Below, piece by piece: positions 52,009 to 60,215 of a DNA stretch of 64,000 nucleotides. Made by a program: the position numbers and the translations under genes. Position 1 is the stretch's first letter. Each line of letters opens with the position of its first letter. This DNA comes from Candidatus Competibacteraceae bacterium (lineage in GTDB: Bacteria > Pseudomonadota > Gammaproteobacteria > Competibacterales > Competibacteraceae): contig JADJQQ010000001.1 of assembly GCA_016712625.1 (NCBI GenBank), positions 1,708,501-1,772,500 on the forward strand, given 5' to 3'. The notes below the pieces were generated by a model. That model saw only the letters and a program-made list of their open reading frames with translations, did not search any database and was not told the DNA's origin.

Positions 52009-53145
52009 AGCGGCGACAGCGGCGGCAACCTGATCGATGCCGAACTGCTCTAACAGGGCAATGGAGCCAGACCGCCCGAGCGCTTGCCGCTGGATCGGAT
52101 TGTGCTGGAGTTCGCGCAGCACGGCGGCAAGGGCGGGGGCATCGCCCACCGGTGCCAGCAAACCATGACCGGCTTGCCGCGCCACCCAACCAGTCCCGGA
52201 GCCCACGATATCGCTGACCACCACGGGTTTGCCGAAGCGCATGGCTTCCAGTAGCACCAACCCAAAGGCTTCGGTGCGTTCCAACGATGGCAGGCAAAGC
52301 ACATCGCAGCTAGCGAGCAAGGCGTTGAGATCGGTCTCCGACTGAAATCCGGGCAAGGCAACCCAGTCGCCCAACCCAAGCGATTGAATCAAAGCCGCCA
52401 AGCGTTCGCGCTGTTTGCCAATCCCCACGATCAGGATGCGGCTGGTCGGCAGGGCGGGGGCTGCCTGGATCAAGATCTCGTGACCTTTGTAATACGTTAA
52501 GCGCCCAATGGCTAGTACCCGAAAGGAAGCATTGCCCCAGAGGACCCTGGCTCGCGCCAGCGCCGCTGGATCGGGATCGGGGATACGGGCGGGGTCGAGT
52601 CCCAGCGGGATGATATGACACCGCTCGCGCCATGGCGTCAGAGCGGCGCTCGCCTCCAGATAGGGCGGCGACGTAGCGATGATGGCTTTAGCAGCGGTTA
52701 GCAGCCGTCGTTCAAAGGGCTGATAGAGATGATAAGCCAACGCCAGCCGACGATCGATGGCGGACGCCACCACATCGGCGTGCCAGTGCACGACCCAGGG
52801 CAATCGGCGAGCCGCTGGAACAGCTAATACCGAGAACGCCGAGGTGTTCGGCAGGTGAAGATGGAGCAAGTTGGGTTGGAACTCGTCGATGGCTCGTTTA
52901 AGCCAGAATGGAAACGTGGGACTGAGCGGCGCATAGAGCAGCTGGCCATGGCAAGTCGCGCGATAGATGGCGGGGGAATCGTTCGCGGCGGGCCGTTGGC
53001 CGCTTCGGCCTCGCTGTTCGTCGTGTACCAATGCCGCTGTGGCTATTCCCCGCCTTTGCAGCGCCGGTAGCAAGTCAGCAAGAAAATGCTCCATGCCGCC
53101 AGCGAAAGGCGGATAGTATTTGCCAATATGCAAAGCTCGTATCAT
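51979..53145 (-). CDS. GT4 glycosyltransferase
   Basis: A 388-residue GT-B retaining transferase. It opens with ALHIGKYYPPFAGGMEHFLA and DLLPALQRRGIATAALVHDE. HWHADVVASAIDRRLALAY and AKAIIATSPPYLEASAAL follow in the N-terminal half. The donor half has FRVLAIGRLTYYKGHEILIQ, GLGDWVALPGFQSETDLNAL and the EX7E motif SLERTEAFGLVLLEAMRFGK. It is the last gene of a three-gene minus-strand unit with the DUF2304 and DPM1-like genes and converges on the preceding membrane protein. Confidence 0.92.
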   Translation of the reverse strand: MIRALHIGKYYPPFAGGMEHFLADLLPALQRRGIATAALVHDEQRGRSGQRPAANDSPAIYRATCHGQLLYAPLSPTFPFWLKRAIDEFQPNLLHLHLPNTSAFSVLAVPAARRLPWVVHWHADVVASAIDRRLALAYHLYQPFERRLLTAAKAIIATSPPYLEASAALTPWRERCHIIPLGLDPARIPDPDPAALARARVLWGNASFRVLAIGRLTYYKGHEILIQAAPALPTSRILIVGIGKQRERLAALIQSLGLGDWVALPGFQSETDLNALLASCDVLCLPSLERTEAFGLVLLEAMRFGKPVVVSDIVGSGTGWVARQAGHGLLAPVGDAPALAAVLRELQHNPIQRQALGRSGSIALLEQFGIDQVAAAVAALYERLLSGG

Positions 53146-53184
53146 GGTTGCTGGGTACGGTCTAGTCAGAGTCCGATGATTACT

Positions 53185-53607
53185 TCATCGTTTCGCTTCC
53201 ACGATTTCCTCACTGACGACAGAGGGCGCGGGCGCTTGCGATTCCGCCTTTCTCTCCGCGCCTTGAGGTTCCATGACTGGCCCACTCGCTTCCAACATGG
53301 CCACCCGCTGGGCCAGACGACGGATAGCGCGTTCCTGTCGAGAGCGTTCCATGTCCATTGTCAGAATTTTAAGCAGTAATAAACCTAATGCCAGAACGAT
53401 AGCGAGAATCGGCGGATATTTGACGCCTGCATAAACCGCCAAATAATCGAATAGCTGCGGGAAGAAACCCAGCGTCCCGACCGTGATTGCGGCTGCTATC
53501 CACCAGATGGCGTATGGCCCGTGCAGATGGCCGCGCCGAACCAGCCAAAGGATGGTGGCGGCAACGCAGATTCCGATCACAGTCGAGGTGATTTGGTAAC
53601 TGATCAT
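53185..53607 (-). CDS. DUF2304 membrane protein
   Basis: A 140-residue small membrane protein of the DUF2304 type. Three membrane helices lie near 5-25 (ITSTVIGICVAATILWLV), 33-55 and 66-85 (PPILAIVLALGLLLLKILTM). A conserved-looking charged helix (DMERSRQERAIRRLAQRVAM) and a variable Pro/Ala-rich tail follow. Such proteins frequently sit beside DPM1-like GT2 enzymes, as here, ten bases upstream, and probably anchor or flip the lipid-linked sugar; the mechanism is inference. Confidence 0.8.
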   Translation of the reverse strand: MISYQITSTVIGICVAATILWLVRRGHLHGPYAIWWIAAAITVGTLGFFPQLFDYLAVYAGVKYPPILAIVLALGLLLLKILTMDMERSRQERAIRRLAQRVAMLEASGPVMEPQGAERKAESQAPAPSVVSEEIVEAKR

Positions 53608-53616
53608 GGTTCAGTA

Positions 53617-54381
53617 TTACTTGTTGGCGAGTGTGGCGAGCGGACATGGCCGACCCGGGCGAGAGAGTACGCTAGTTTGCAGCATATATTGGCCCACGAC
53701 CCACCAGGAACGGAAAACCCGAGAAGCCCCTTGAATTCGCCGTTCCATCCATACGGGCACTTCGACGATCCGCAGCCCTTGATGGCGCAGGATGAGTAGC
53801 ACACCGACGTCTTGATAATCGAGCAAGCTGGCGACTGGACTAGCCAAGGCGCTGATGGCCCGGGAATTATAAGCCCGAAAGCCGGAAGTAATATCTTCCA
53901 GTTTCAGACCGGTGAGCCAACGGAAATAGAACCAGGCGATCCGACGCGCGCGGCTGGCCCGTTCTGGGAAAGCGCCGATGGCCACATCCGCTTGGTCGTC
54001 AGCCAGTGCTTCCAGGAGTTCGCTAATGTGATTTGGATCGTGCTGGCCATCCGCATCGAGAGTGACCGCGGTTTGGTAACCTTGGCGGAGTGCATAACGC
54101 AGACCGGTCTGGATCGCCCCCCAAGCACCGAGTTGCAGAGTGAGAGGGAGAACGGTGGCGCCAGCATCTCGGGCTAGCTTGGCCGTTGCATCAGTACTGC
54201 AATCGTCAATCACTACGATGGGCCAGTTCCAGCGCCGTTGGATCTGCTTGATCACCGTGCTGATACTGGATTCCTCATTAAACGCCGGAATGAGAAGGAT
54301 GACCTGATCGAGGCGCGCCATCGGCTGGTTTTTGTAGGCTGGTATTGCGCCATGAGCGGCTTGGAGCTGTTTTGGCATCAT
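53617..54381 (-). CDS. DPM1-like GT2 polyprenyl-phosphate glycosyltransferase
   Basis: A 254-residue GT2 enzyme of the dolichyl/polyprenyl-phosphate sugar synthase class. VILLIPAFNEESSISTVIKQ starts the domain, with IVVIDDCSTDATAKLARDAG, GAWGAIQTGLRYALRQGYQT and the metal site AVTLDADGQHDPNHISELLE. The segment ITSGFRAYNSRAISAL and VPVWMERRIQGASRVFRSWW are typical of this class. It would charge undecaprenyl phosphate with a sugar for later use by a GT-C transferase, possibly the neighbour at 50536. Start is uncertain: ATG 54381 or ATG 54321 (MARLDQV). Confidence 0.88.
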   Translation of the reverse strand: MMPKQLQAAHGAIPAYKNQPMARLDQVILLIPAFNEESSISTVIKQIQRRWNWPIVVIDDCSTDATAKLARDAGATVLPLTLQLGAWGAIQTGLRYALRQGYQTAVTLDADGQHDPNHISELLEALADDQADVAIGAFPERASRARRIAWFYFRWLTGLKLEDITSGFRAYNSRAISALASPVASLLDYQDVGVLLILRHQGLRIVEVPVWMERRIQGASRVFRSWWVVGQYMLQTSVLSRPGRPCPLATLANK

Positions 54382-54678
54382 TGTTCAAACGTGACGAATA
54401 AAAGATTAATCTGGCCTGTCTCAAGCGGTTGCTTGAAAAAGTGGAGTCATTGAAAGTCACTTTTAATAAGCAAATTTACCTCTGCCATGGTTTTAGCGCG
54501 GCGGTCTAGTCTAAAACGTGCATTTTATATATTACGGATGGGAATTGTTGATCTATCCACTGAGTGTTGTCTGCCATGCGAGCAGTTTTCGCAACCAAAC
54601 TGTCCCCGAATAGTCTTTATGCTGCATGCAAAGTCGCCATGAAACCAACAAAATTTGAAACTTTAGGAGGCCATCTTC

Positions 54679-54990
54679 ATGTATTTGTGTATTTGCAAAG
54701 CGGTTACTGACCGACAAATCCACCAAGCCGTCACCCAGGGCGCGCGGACGATGGGCGAGATAACCACCCGGTTTGGAATCGGGATTGAATGCGGCAAATG
54801 TATCGATGACGTCAAGGCATTTCTCGATGTCTGTTTGGCCGCGCCGCCAACCGTGGGTGAAGCTGCTGCTTTGTCTTTGGATTCCGCCGACTCGGCTCAG
54901 GCACCGCTTGCGGTGCAAGAAGTTGCCCAAGCGCCAGTTGTTGCTGAACCCCCACCACAACGTGATGCCTGGTTCGCGATTGATCTGTAA
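54679..54990 (+). CDS. bfd: Bacterioferritin-associated ferredoxin Bfd with long tail
   Basis: A 103-residue [2Fe-2S] protein that donates electrons to release iron from bacterioferritin. The N-terminal ~52 residues are the BFD domain with Cys4, Cys6, Cys38 and Cys41 (MYLCICKAVTDRQIHQAV, GIGIECGKCIDDVKAFLD). Bfd proteins are usually about 64-75 residues; here a ~50-residue Ala/Pro/Glu-rich tail is added. TAGGAGG precedes the ATG. bfr follows after 20 bases, so the pair is one operon. The 297-base upstream gap has no promoter or iron box that I can defend. Confidence 0.93.
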   Translation: MYLCICKAVTDRQIHQAVTQGARTMGEITTRFGIGIECGKCIDDVKAFLDVCLAAPPTVGEAAALSLDSADSAQAPLAVQEVAQAPVVAEPPPQRDAWFAIDL

Positions 54991-55010
54991 CTTCCTGGAG
55001 ACCTATCTCA

Positions 55011-55475
55011 ATGAAAGGCGATATCAAGGTTGTCGAGTACCTGAATAAAGCGCTCAGAAATGAATTGACCGCGATTAATCAATATTTCCTGCATGCCCGC
55101 CTGCTGGAAAATTGGGGATTCGCCAAACTAGGCCAAAAGGAATATGAGGAATCTATCGACGAGATGAAACATGCCGACCAGTTAGTGCAACGCATTCTCC
55201 AACTGGGAGGTTTGCCCAATCTGCAAGATCTCGGAAAACTGCAAATCGGCGAGAATGTCGAGGAGTTACTGCGCGGTGACTTGGGGTTGGAGTATATCGC
55301 CCACCCGCTGTACGGGGAGTCGATCGCCTACTGCGAAGGTTGTGGCGACTACGTGACGCGCGATCTGCTCAGCGCCATCCTCGCCAGCGAAGAAGAACAT
55401 ATCGGCTGGTTGGAAACGCAGTTAGGATTGATCGCCCATCTGGGCCTGGCGAATTATCTGCAAGCCCAACTCTAG
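55011..55475 (+). CDS. bfr: Bacterioferritin Bfr
   Basis: A 154-residue iron-storage ferritin forming a 24-mer with haem at subunit dimers. All six ferroxidase ligands are present: Glu18, Glu51, His54, Glu94, Glu127 and His130. The haem ligand Met52 is in SIDEMKHAD. It is otherwise close to the E. coli protein (GLPNLQDLGKLQIGENVEEL). An unusual CEGC pair (Cys108, Cys111) lies in YCEGCGDYVTRD, where E. coli has no cysteines. Its partner Bfd is 20 bases upstream. Confidence 0.96.
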   Translation: MKGDIKVVEYLNKALRNELTAINQYFLHARLLENWGFAKLGQKEYEESIDEMKHADQLVQRILQLGGLPNLQDLGKLQIGENVEELLRGDLGLEYIAHPLYGESIAYCEGCGDYVTRDLLSAILASEEEHIGWLETQLGLIAHLGLANYLQAQL

Positions 55476-55655
55476 CGCTCTGTTCGCGCGCCCTCGCGTT
55501 AATGGTTAGGCCTGGGTATCGTGGTGTCCCACAGGCAGTTACCACGGTTTCATGCTAGCATTTCACCATTAATTTCCGAATTCAATCGAGCGTGGTCGTA
55601 TGGCAAGCGCGCCTGCCGCGATCGAGAAACCGAGACAAAAACTTAGGGGAGTCCC

Positions 55656-56936
55656 ATGCTGATTTATAATCTTTTTCCCTTGCTGGCGGGTCCCTGCGGG
55701 CGTTGGGAACCCCACCTCAAACGAGCCGCCGACATGGGTTTTGACTGGGTATTCGTCAACCCAGTCCAGAAACCGGGAAGTTCGGGCAGCCTGTACTCCA
55801 TTGCCGACTATTTTCAACTGAATCCACTGCTGGTGGATCAGAAGTCCAAGCTAAGCGCTGATCAGCAACTCCAGGCCACCTTGGCGACCGCCGACAAACT
55901 CGGCCTGAAGGTGATGGTCGATTTGGTGATCAACCACTGCGCCTTCGATTCCGAGCTGACCCGCCAGCACCGGGAGTGGTTCGTCATTGAAAACGGTGAG
56001 ATTGCCCATCCATTTTGCATGGAAGACGGGCATAAGGTCGTTTGGGGTGACCTGGTTCGCTTCAATCACCAACACACCTCCGATCCCGAGGGCCTCTATC
56101 GCTATTGTTATCAAATCGTCGAATATCTGCTAAAGCTGGGTTTTAAGGGCTTTCGCTGCGATGCGGCTTATCAGATTCCGGGGCACCTGTGGGGCCGGTT
56201 AATTCGCGAAATCCGGCAAAAATATCCTGATACGGTTTTCACAGCCGAGACGTTGGGTTGTACCGCCGATCAGACCAAGCAGACCGCCCAAGCCGGTTTT
56301 GATTACGTCTTCAACAGTTCCAAGTGGTGGGATTTCCAGGGCGCTTGGTTGATGGAGCAATATCAACTGGTGCGCGAGATTGCGCCTTCCATCAGTTTCC
56401 CCGAGAGCCACGATACCGAACGTTTATTTCAGGAAGTGAACGGTAACGAGGCGGCGATGAAACAACATTATTTGTTTTCAGCGCTATTTTCGGCCGGGGT
56501 GATGATTCCCATCGGTTTCGAATATGGATTCCGCCGCCGTCTGCATGTGGTCAATACCCGGCCAGAGGATTGGGAGCAAACAAATACCGATTTGTGCGAC
56601 TTCATCGCGCGAGTCAACGCCGTCAAACGTCAGTATCAGATCTTTCAGGAAGAATGTCCGACCAGCATATTGCCCTATCAGAATTCGAATATTCTGGTGA
56701 TGTGGAAGGCGTCGGTCCAAAGCCACGAAGAAGCGTTGATCATTCTCAATAAGGATCCTTGGAATCATCAGTATTTCTACGCTGAAAATCTTGGTATCTA
56801 CATCCAAGCAGGCGCCCCGCTGATGGATGTTTCACCCGAATATCCCTTGGAGTATATTCCGCGACCGTTTTCCTACGATTTGCGGCCCGGCCAAGCGTTC
56901 GTGCTGGTGACTAGCCGCGATCATATGCCACGCTAG
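55656..56936 (+). CDS. GH13 alpha-amylase family enzyme
   Basis: A 426-residue TIM-barrel GH13 enzyme acting on alpha-glucan. Conserved regions: I DLVINHCAFDSELTRQHREW (near 89), II GFRCDAAYQIPG with nucleophile Asp169, III VFTAETLGC with acid/base Glu198 and IV FPESHDTERLF with transition-state Asp253. It lacks the extra domains of secreted amylases and has no signal peptide, so it acts inside the cell. The DLVINHCAFDSELTRQHREW segment recalls GlgE-type (GH13_3) maltosyltransferases, but the match is partial. It is the first gene of the glycogen island, 94 bases before glgA. Confidence 0.86.
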   Translation: MLIYNLFPLLAGPCGRWEPHLKRAADMGFDWVFVNPVQKPGSSGSLYSIADYFQLNPLLVDQKSKLSADQQLQATLATADKLGLKVMVDLVINHCAFDSELTRQHREWFVIENGEIAHPFCMEDGHKVVWGDLVRFNHQHTSDPEGLYRYCYQIVEYLLKLGFKGFRCDAAYQIPGHLWGRLIREIRQKYPDTVFTAETLGCTADQTKQTAQAGFDYVFNSSKWWDFQGAWLMEQYQLVREIAPSISFPESHDTERLFQEVNGNEAAMKQHYLFSALFSAGVMIPIGFEYGFRRRLHVVNTRPEDWEQTNTDLCDFIARVNAVKRQYQIFQEECPTSILPYQNSNILVMWKASVQSHEEALIILNKDPWNHQYFYAENLGIYIQAGAPLMDVSPEYPLEYIPRPFSYDLRPGQAFVLVTSRDHMPR

Positions 56937-57030
56937 GCGAACGGGCTTGGTCAGGTTCGAGCCTGCCGGATCAGGGCCGTCTGAACCGCTAAACCCACGC
57001 GCGGACAACGAAAATTAAGGATGGACGTTT

Positions 57031-58503
57031 ATGTATATTGTGCAAATTGCTCCTGAATGCGCCCCGGTGGCGAAAGTTGGCGGGCTGGGCGATGTCGTGT
57101 ACGGTTTGAGTCGGGAGTTGGAAATTCGTGGCAACGAGGTCCACATCATCCTGCCGAAGTACGATTGCATGCGCTATGACCAGATTTGGGGCTTGCAGAT
57201 TAGCGTGAAAGATCTGTGGGTGCCCTGGTACAACAGCGCTGTCCATTGCTCGGTGTGGTTCGGTTTCGTGCACGGCCGCAAATGCTTTTTCATCGAACCC
57301 CATTCCCCGGATAATTTCTTCAATCGCCCCCATTTTTATGGTTTTTCGGATGATGTCAGCCGGTTCGCTTTTTTCAGCAAGGCGGCGTTGGAATTCCTGC
57401 TCCAGGACAACCGCCGGCCGGATATCATCCACTGCCATGACTGGCAGACGGGGTTGGTGCCGGTGTTGCTGTACGAGCAATACGCCCAAGCTGGGCTGCA
57501 CTGGCAGCGCGTCTGCTACACCATTCACAACTTCAAGCATCAAGGCTTGACCGGCGAGTATGTGCTGTGGGCCGTCGGCCTGACCAACATCAGCCACTAT
57601 TTCAACTTCGACCGGTTGCGGGACAATTACAATCACACCGCTGTCAACCTGATGAAGGGCGGGATTGTCTATTCCAATTTCACCACCACCGTATCTCCCA
57701 CGCACGCCGATGAAGCGCGCTTTACCGATCAGGGTTGTGGTTTGAATCAGGTCCTGAACTTGCATCAAGGCAAGTTCGGCGGCGTGTTGAACGGTATCGA
57801 CTATGACGTTTGGAATCCGGAGGTCGATCCGCACATTCCGAGTCGCTACAATATCGAAACCTTGGATCAGAAGTACGCCAACAAGGAAGCCTTGCGGGAT
57901 CGCCTGTTGTTACGGAAGGATTTCAAACCGATCATCGCCTATGTCGGTCGGCTTGACAGCCAGAAAGGCGTCCATCTGATCCATCACGCCATTTTTTACG
58001 CCTTGCGCTCCCAAGCGCAGTTCGTCTTGCTCGGCTCCAGCCCAGAATCTCACACCACTCAGCATTTCTGGAACCTCAAACGGCATCTCAACGACAATCC
58101 CGATTGCCATTTGGAATTGGCTTTCGACGAGGAACTGTCGCATTTGATCTATGCTGGCGCGGATATGGTGGTCATGCCGAGCTTGTTCGAGCCATGCGGT
58201 CTGACGCAAATGATCGCCTTGAAATACGGCACCCTGCCCATCGTGCGCTCCATCGGCGGCTTGAAAGACACGGTGTTTGACAAAGATTACGATGGTAAGT
58301 CCTGGGAAGAGCGCAATGGCTTCGTTTTCTACAATGCCGATCATGCCGGTATCGAATCGGCCATGCACCGCGCCATCGGTTTGTGGTTCTCCTACCCGGA
58401 TGATTTTCGCCAGATGATGGCCCATGGCATGCGGTCCGATTACTCATGGTGTCGCCCCGGCCAGGATTACATGAACATCTACGAACACATTCGCGCCAGG
58501 TGA
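57031..58503 (+). CDS. glgA: Glycogen synthase GlgA (GT5)
   Basis: A 490-residue GT-B transferase elongating alpha-1,4-glucan from a nucleotide-glucose donor. The N-terminal donor motif KVGGLGDVVYGL (Lys15) is intact. IIHCHDWQTGLVPVLLYEQ, VCYTIHNFKHQG, TVSPTHADEARF and GGVLNGIDYDVWNPEVD follow. The C-terminal half has IIAYVGRLDSQKGVHLI and the catalytic-loop region VMPSLFEPCGLTQMIALKYG with the EX7E-type acid. The KVGGL lysine motif is that of ADP-glucose enzymes, but the donor is inferred. No glgC, glgB or glgP gene is nearby. Confidence 0.95.
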   Translation: MYIVQIAPECAPVAKVGGLGDVVYGLSRELEIRGNEVHIILPKYDCMRYDQIWGLQISVKDLWVPWYNSAVHCSVWFGFVHGRKCFFIEPHSPDNFFNRPHFYGFSDDVSRFAFFSKAALEFLLQDNRRPDIIHCHDWQTGLVPVLLYEQYAQAGLHWQRVCYTIHNFKHQGLTGEYVLWAVGLTNISHYFNFDRLRDNYNHTAVNLMKGGIVYSNFTTTVSPTHADEARFTDQGCGLNQVLNLHQGKFGGVLNGIDYDVWNPEVDPHIPSRYNIETLDQKYANKEALRDRLLLRKDFKPIIAYVGRLDSQKGVHLIHHAIFYALRSQAQFVLLGSSPESHTTQHFWNLKRHLNDNPDCHLELAFDEELSHLIYAGADMVVMPSLFEPCGLTQMIALKYGTLPIVRSIGGLKDTVFDKDYDGKSWEERNGFVFYNADHAGIESAMHRAIGLWFSYPDDFRQMMAHGMRSDYSWCRPGQDYMNIYEHIRAR

Positions 58504-58633
58504 GTGGTGGATACTATACTCTGTAACATGTATTTAATCAGGCGTCACCCTGGAACGCGGCGGGAGTTTTTTGTCGCCGGGCGCCGACCCATTCAGTCAA
58601 ATTTATCAACGACCGCCCAGGAGAACCGCACGC

Positions 58634-60097
58634 ATGAGCTCACTTCCAGAGTATGTTGATGGACTGCCGAATATCTGTGGTTCCGAAGCCTTGGTGGAAG
58701 AAACCCTGCGCGCCGCCCGCGAACGACCGGTTTTCCTGCCGGAAAGCCGGATTGACTTTAGTCGCATTCGCGCGGCCTGCGCTGTTGCCCTGCACATGCA
58801 CCAGCCGCTGATTCCGGCTGGCGGCGGTGATTTGGCGACGGCGGCGATCATCAGCAACCTCCAGTACATGATGGAAAATCAAGGGATCGGCGACAACCAC
58901 AACGCCTCGGTTTTCCACTGGTGTTACAAACGGATGGGCGAGTTTATCCCGCAGCTGATCCACGAGGGTAAAGAGCCGCGCGTGATGTTGGAGTATTCCG
59001 GCACCTTGTTCCATGGGCTGCGGGCGATGGGGTTAAACGATGTGTTCGACGCCCTTAAAAACGCGACCTGCAATCCGGATTATCGGCGGGCGGTCGAGTG
59101 GCTGGGATGTCCGTGGGGACACGCCGTGGCGCCTTCCACGCCGGCCCAAGATTTCCGCTTGCACGTCAAGGCATGGCAGCACCATTTTGCGGGTATCTTC
59201 GGCTTGGAGGCGCTGGCGCGGGTGCGGGGGTTTTCTCCTTCCGAAATGGCCTTGCCCAATCACCCCGATACCGCTTACGAATACATCAAGACGCTGGTCG
59301 ATTGTGGCTATCAGTGGGTGTTGGTGCAAGAGCATACCGTTGAGCAACCGGAAAATGGCTGGAGTCCAGAGAAGAAGCACCTGCCCCACTGCTTGGTTTG
59401 TACCAATTCCAAGGGTGAATCGGTCAGCATCATCGCCATCATTAAGACCCAGGGCAGTGACACCAAGCTAGTGGCGCAAATGCAGCCCTACTATGAGGCC
59501 AAGGGATTATCGCGTTGGGATTTGGCCGGCAAGTCGGTGCCGCCGCTGGTGACGCAAATTGCCGACGGTGAGAACGGCGGGGTAATGATGAACGAGTTTC
59601 CTGGCAAATTCATGGATTCGGTGCGCGAGGCTTCCGGCTCGGATACCCCGTTCATGAACGCCACCGAATATCTGGAACAGCTGTTCGCGCTGGGAATCAA
59701 GCCCAGCGACTTGCCTGTGTTGCAGCCGCTGTTTCAAAAACGGATTTGGGATCGGTTTCAGCCTGGCGGCGGACCGGAGCAGCTGGAGGCGGTGATTGCC
59801 GAATTGAAAAAGGAGGATGGGCGTTTTCATATGGATGGCGGTAGCTGGACCAACGACATCTCTTGGGTGCGCGGCTACGACAACGTGCTTGGGCCAATGG
59901 AAAAAGCCAGCTCGCGGTTTTACGAGAAGGTGTTGAAACCGGGCGTATCCCCCAGCGACGCACGGTATCGCAACGCGCTGTACCATCTGATGTGTTCGCA
60001 GACCAGCTGTTACCGCTATTGGGGGCAGGGATTGTGGACCGATTATGGCCGGGAAATTTGCCGACGGGCCAGCGCCATCGTGGACGCCGATTTTTAA
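58634..60097 (+). CDS. GH57-family protein with altered catalytic aspartate
   Basis: A 487-residue GH57-type protein. Region 1 is ALHMHQPLIPAGGGDLATA (His56-Gln57-Pro58), region 2 is LGCPWGHAVAPS, and region 3 is GFSPSEMALPNHP with the nucleophile at Glu204. In region 4 (GYQWVLVQEHTVEQ) the position of the catalytic Asp appears to be Gln232, unlike the neighbour where Asp is retained. Members of GH57 include branching enzymes and 4-alpha-glucanotransferases. I start at ATG 58634; an upstream in-frame start at 58571 adds 21 non-conserved residues. It probably helps shape glycogen, or has become a binding protein. Confidence 0.82.
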   Translation: MSSLPEYVDGLPNICGSEALVEETLRAARERPVFLPESRIDFSRIRAACAVALHMHQPLIPAGGGDLATAAIISNLQYMMENQGIGDNHNASVFHWCYKRMGEFIPQLIHEGKEPRVMLEYSGTLFHGLRAMGLNDVFDALKNATCNPDYRRAVEWLGCPWGHAVAPSTPAQDFRLHVKAWQHHFAGIFGLEALARVRGFSPSEMALPNHPDTAYEYIKTLVDCGYQWVLVQEHTVEQPENGWSPEKKHLPHCLVCTNSKGESVSIIAIIKTQGSDTKLVAQMQPYYEAKGLSRWDLAGKSVPPLVTQIADGENGGVMMNEFPGKFMDSVREASGSDTPFMNATEYLEQLFALGIKPSDLPVLQPLFQKRIWDRFQPGGGPEQLEAVIAELKKEDGRFHMDGGSWTNDISWVRGYDNVLGPMEKASSRFYEKVLKPGVSPSDARYRNALYHLMCSQTSCYRYWGQGLWTDYGREICRRASAIVDADF

Positions 60098-60215
60098 TCG
60101 CTTGAGGCATTTAGTCAAAGTCGTTTCCGATTTATAATTATAAACAATAAGGTAGTGGCAATTCGCGGGCCGGTGCCGTGGCGTGCCGCCGCCCATCACC
60201 GGAGGAGACTGAATC

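Noticed and set aside
54382..54678. Fur box or clear promoter upstream of bfd
   Set aside because: I looked for a GATAATGATAATCATTATC-like site and a spaced -35/-10 pair and found nothing convincing.
56989..57834. 281-codon frame antisense to glgA
   Set aside because: Mirror of GlgA codon bias; no motif and no ribosome site.
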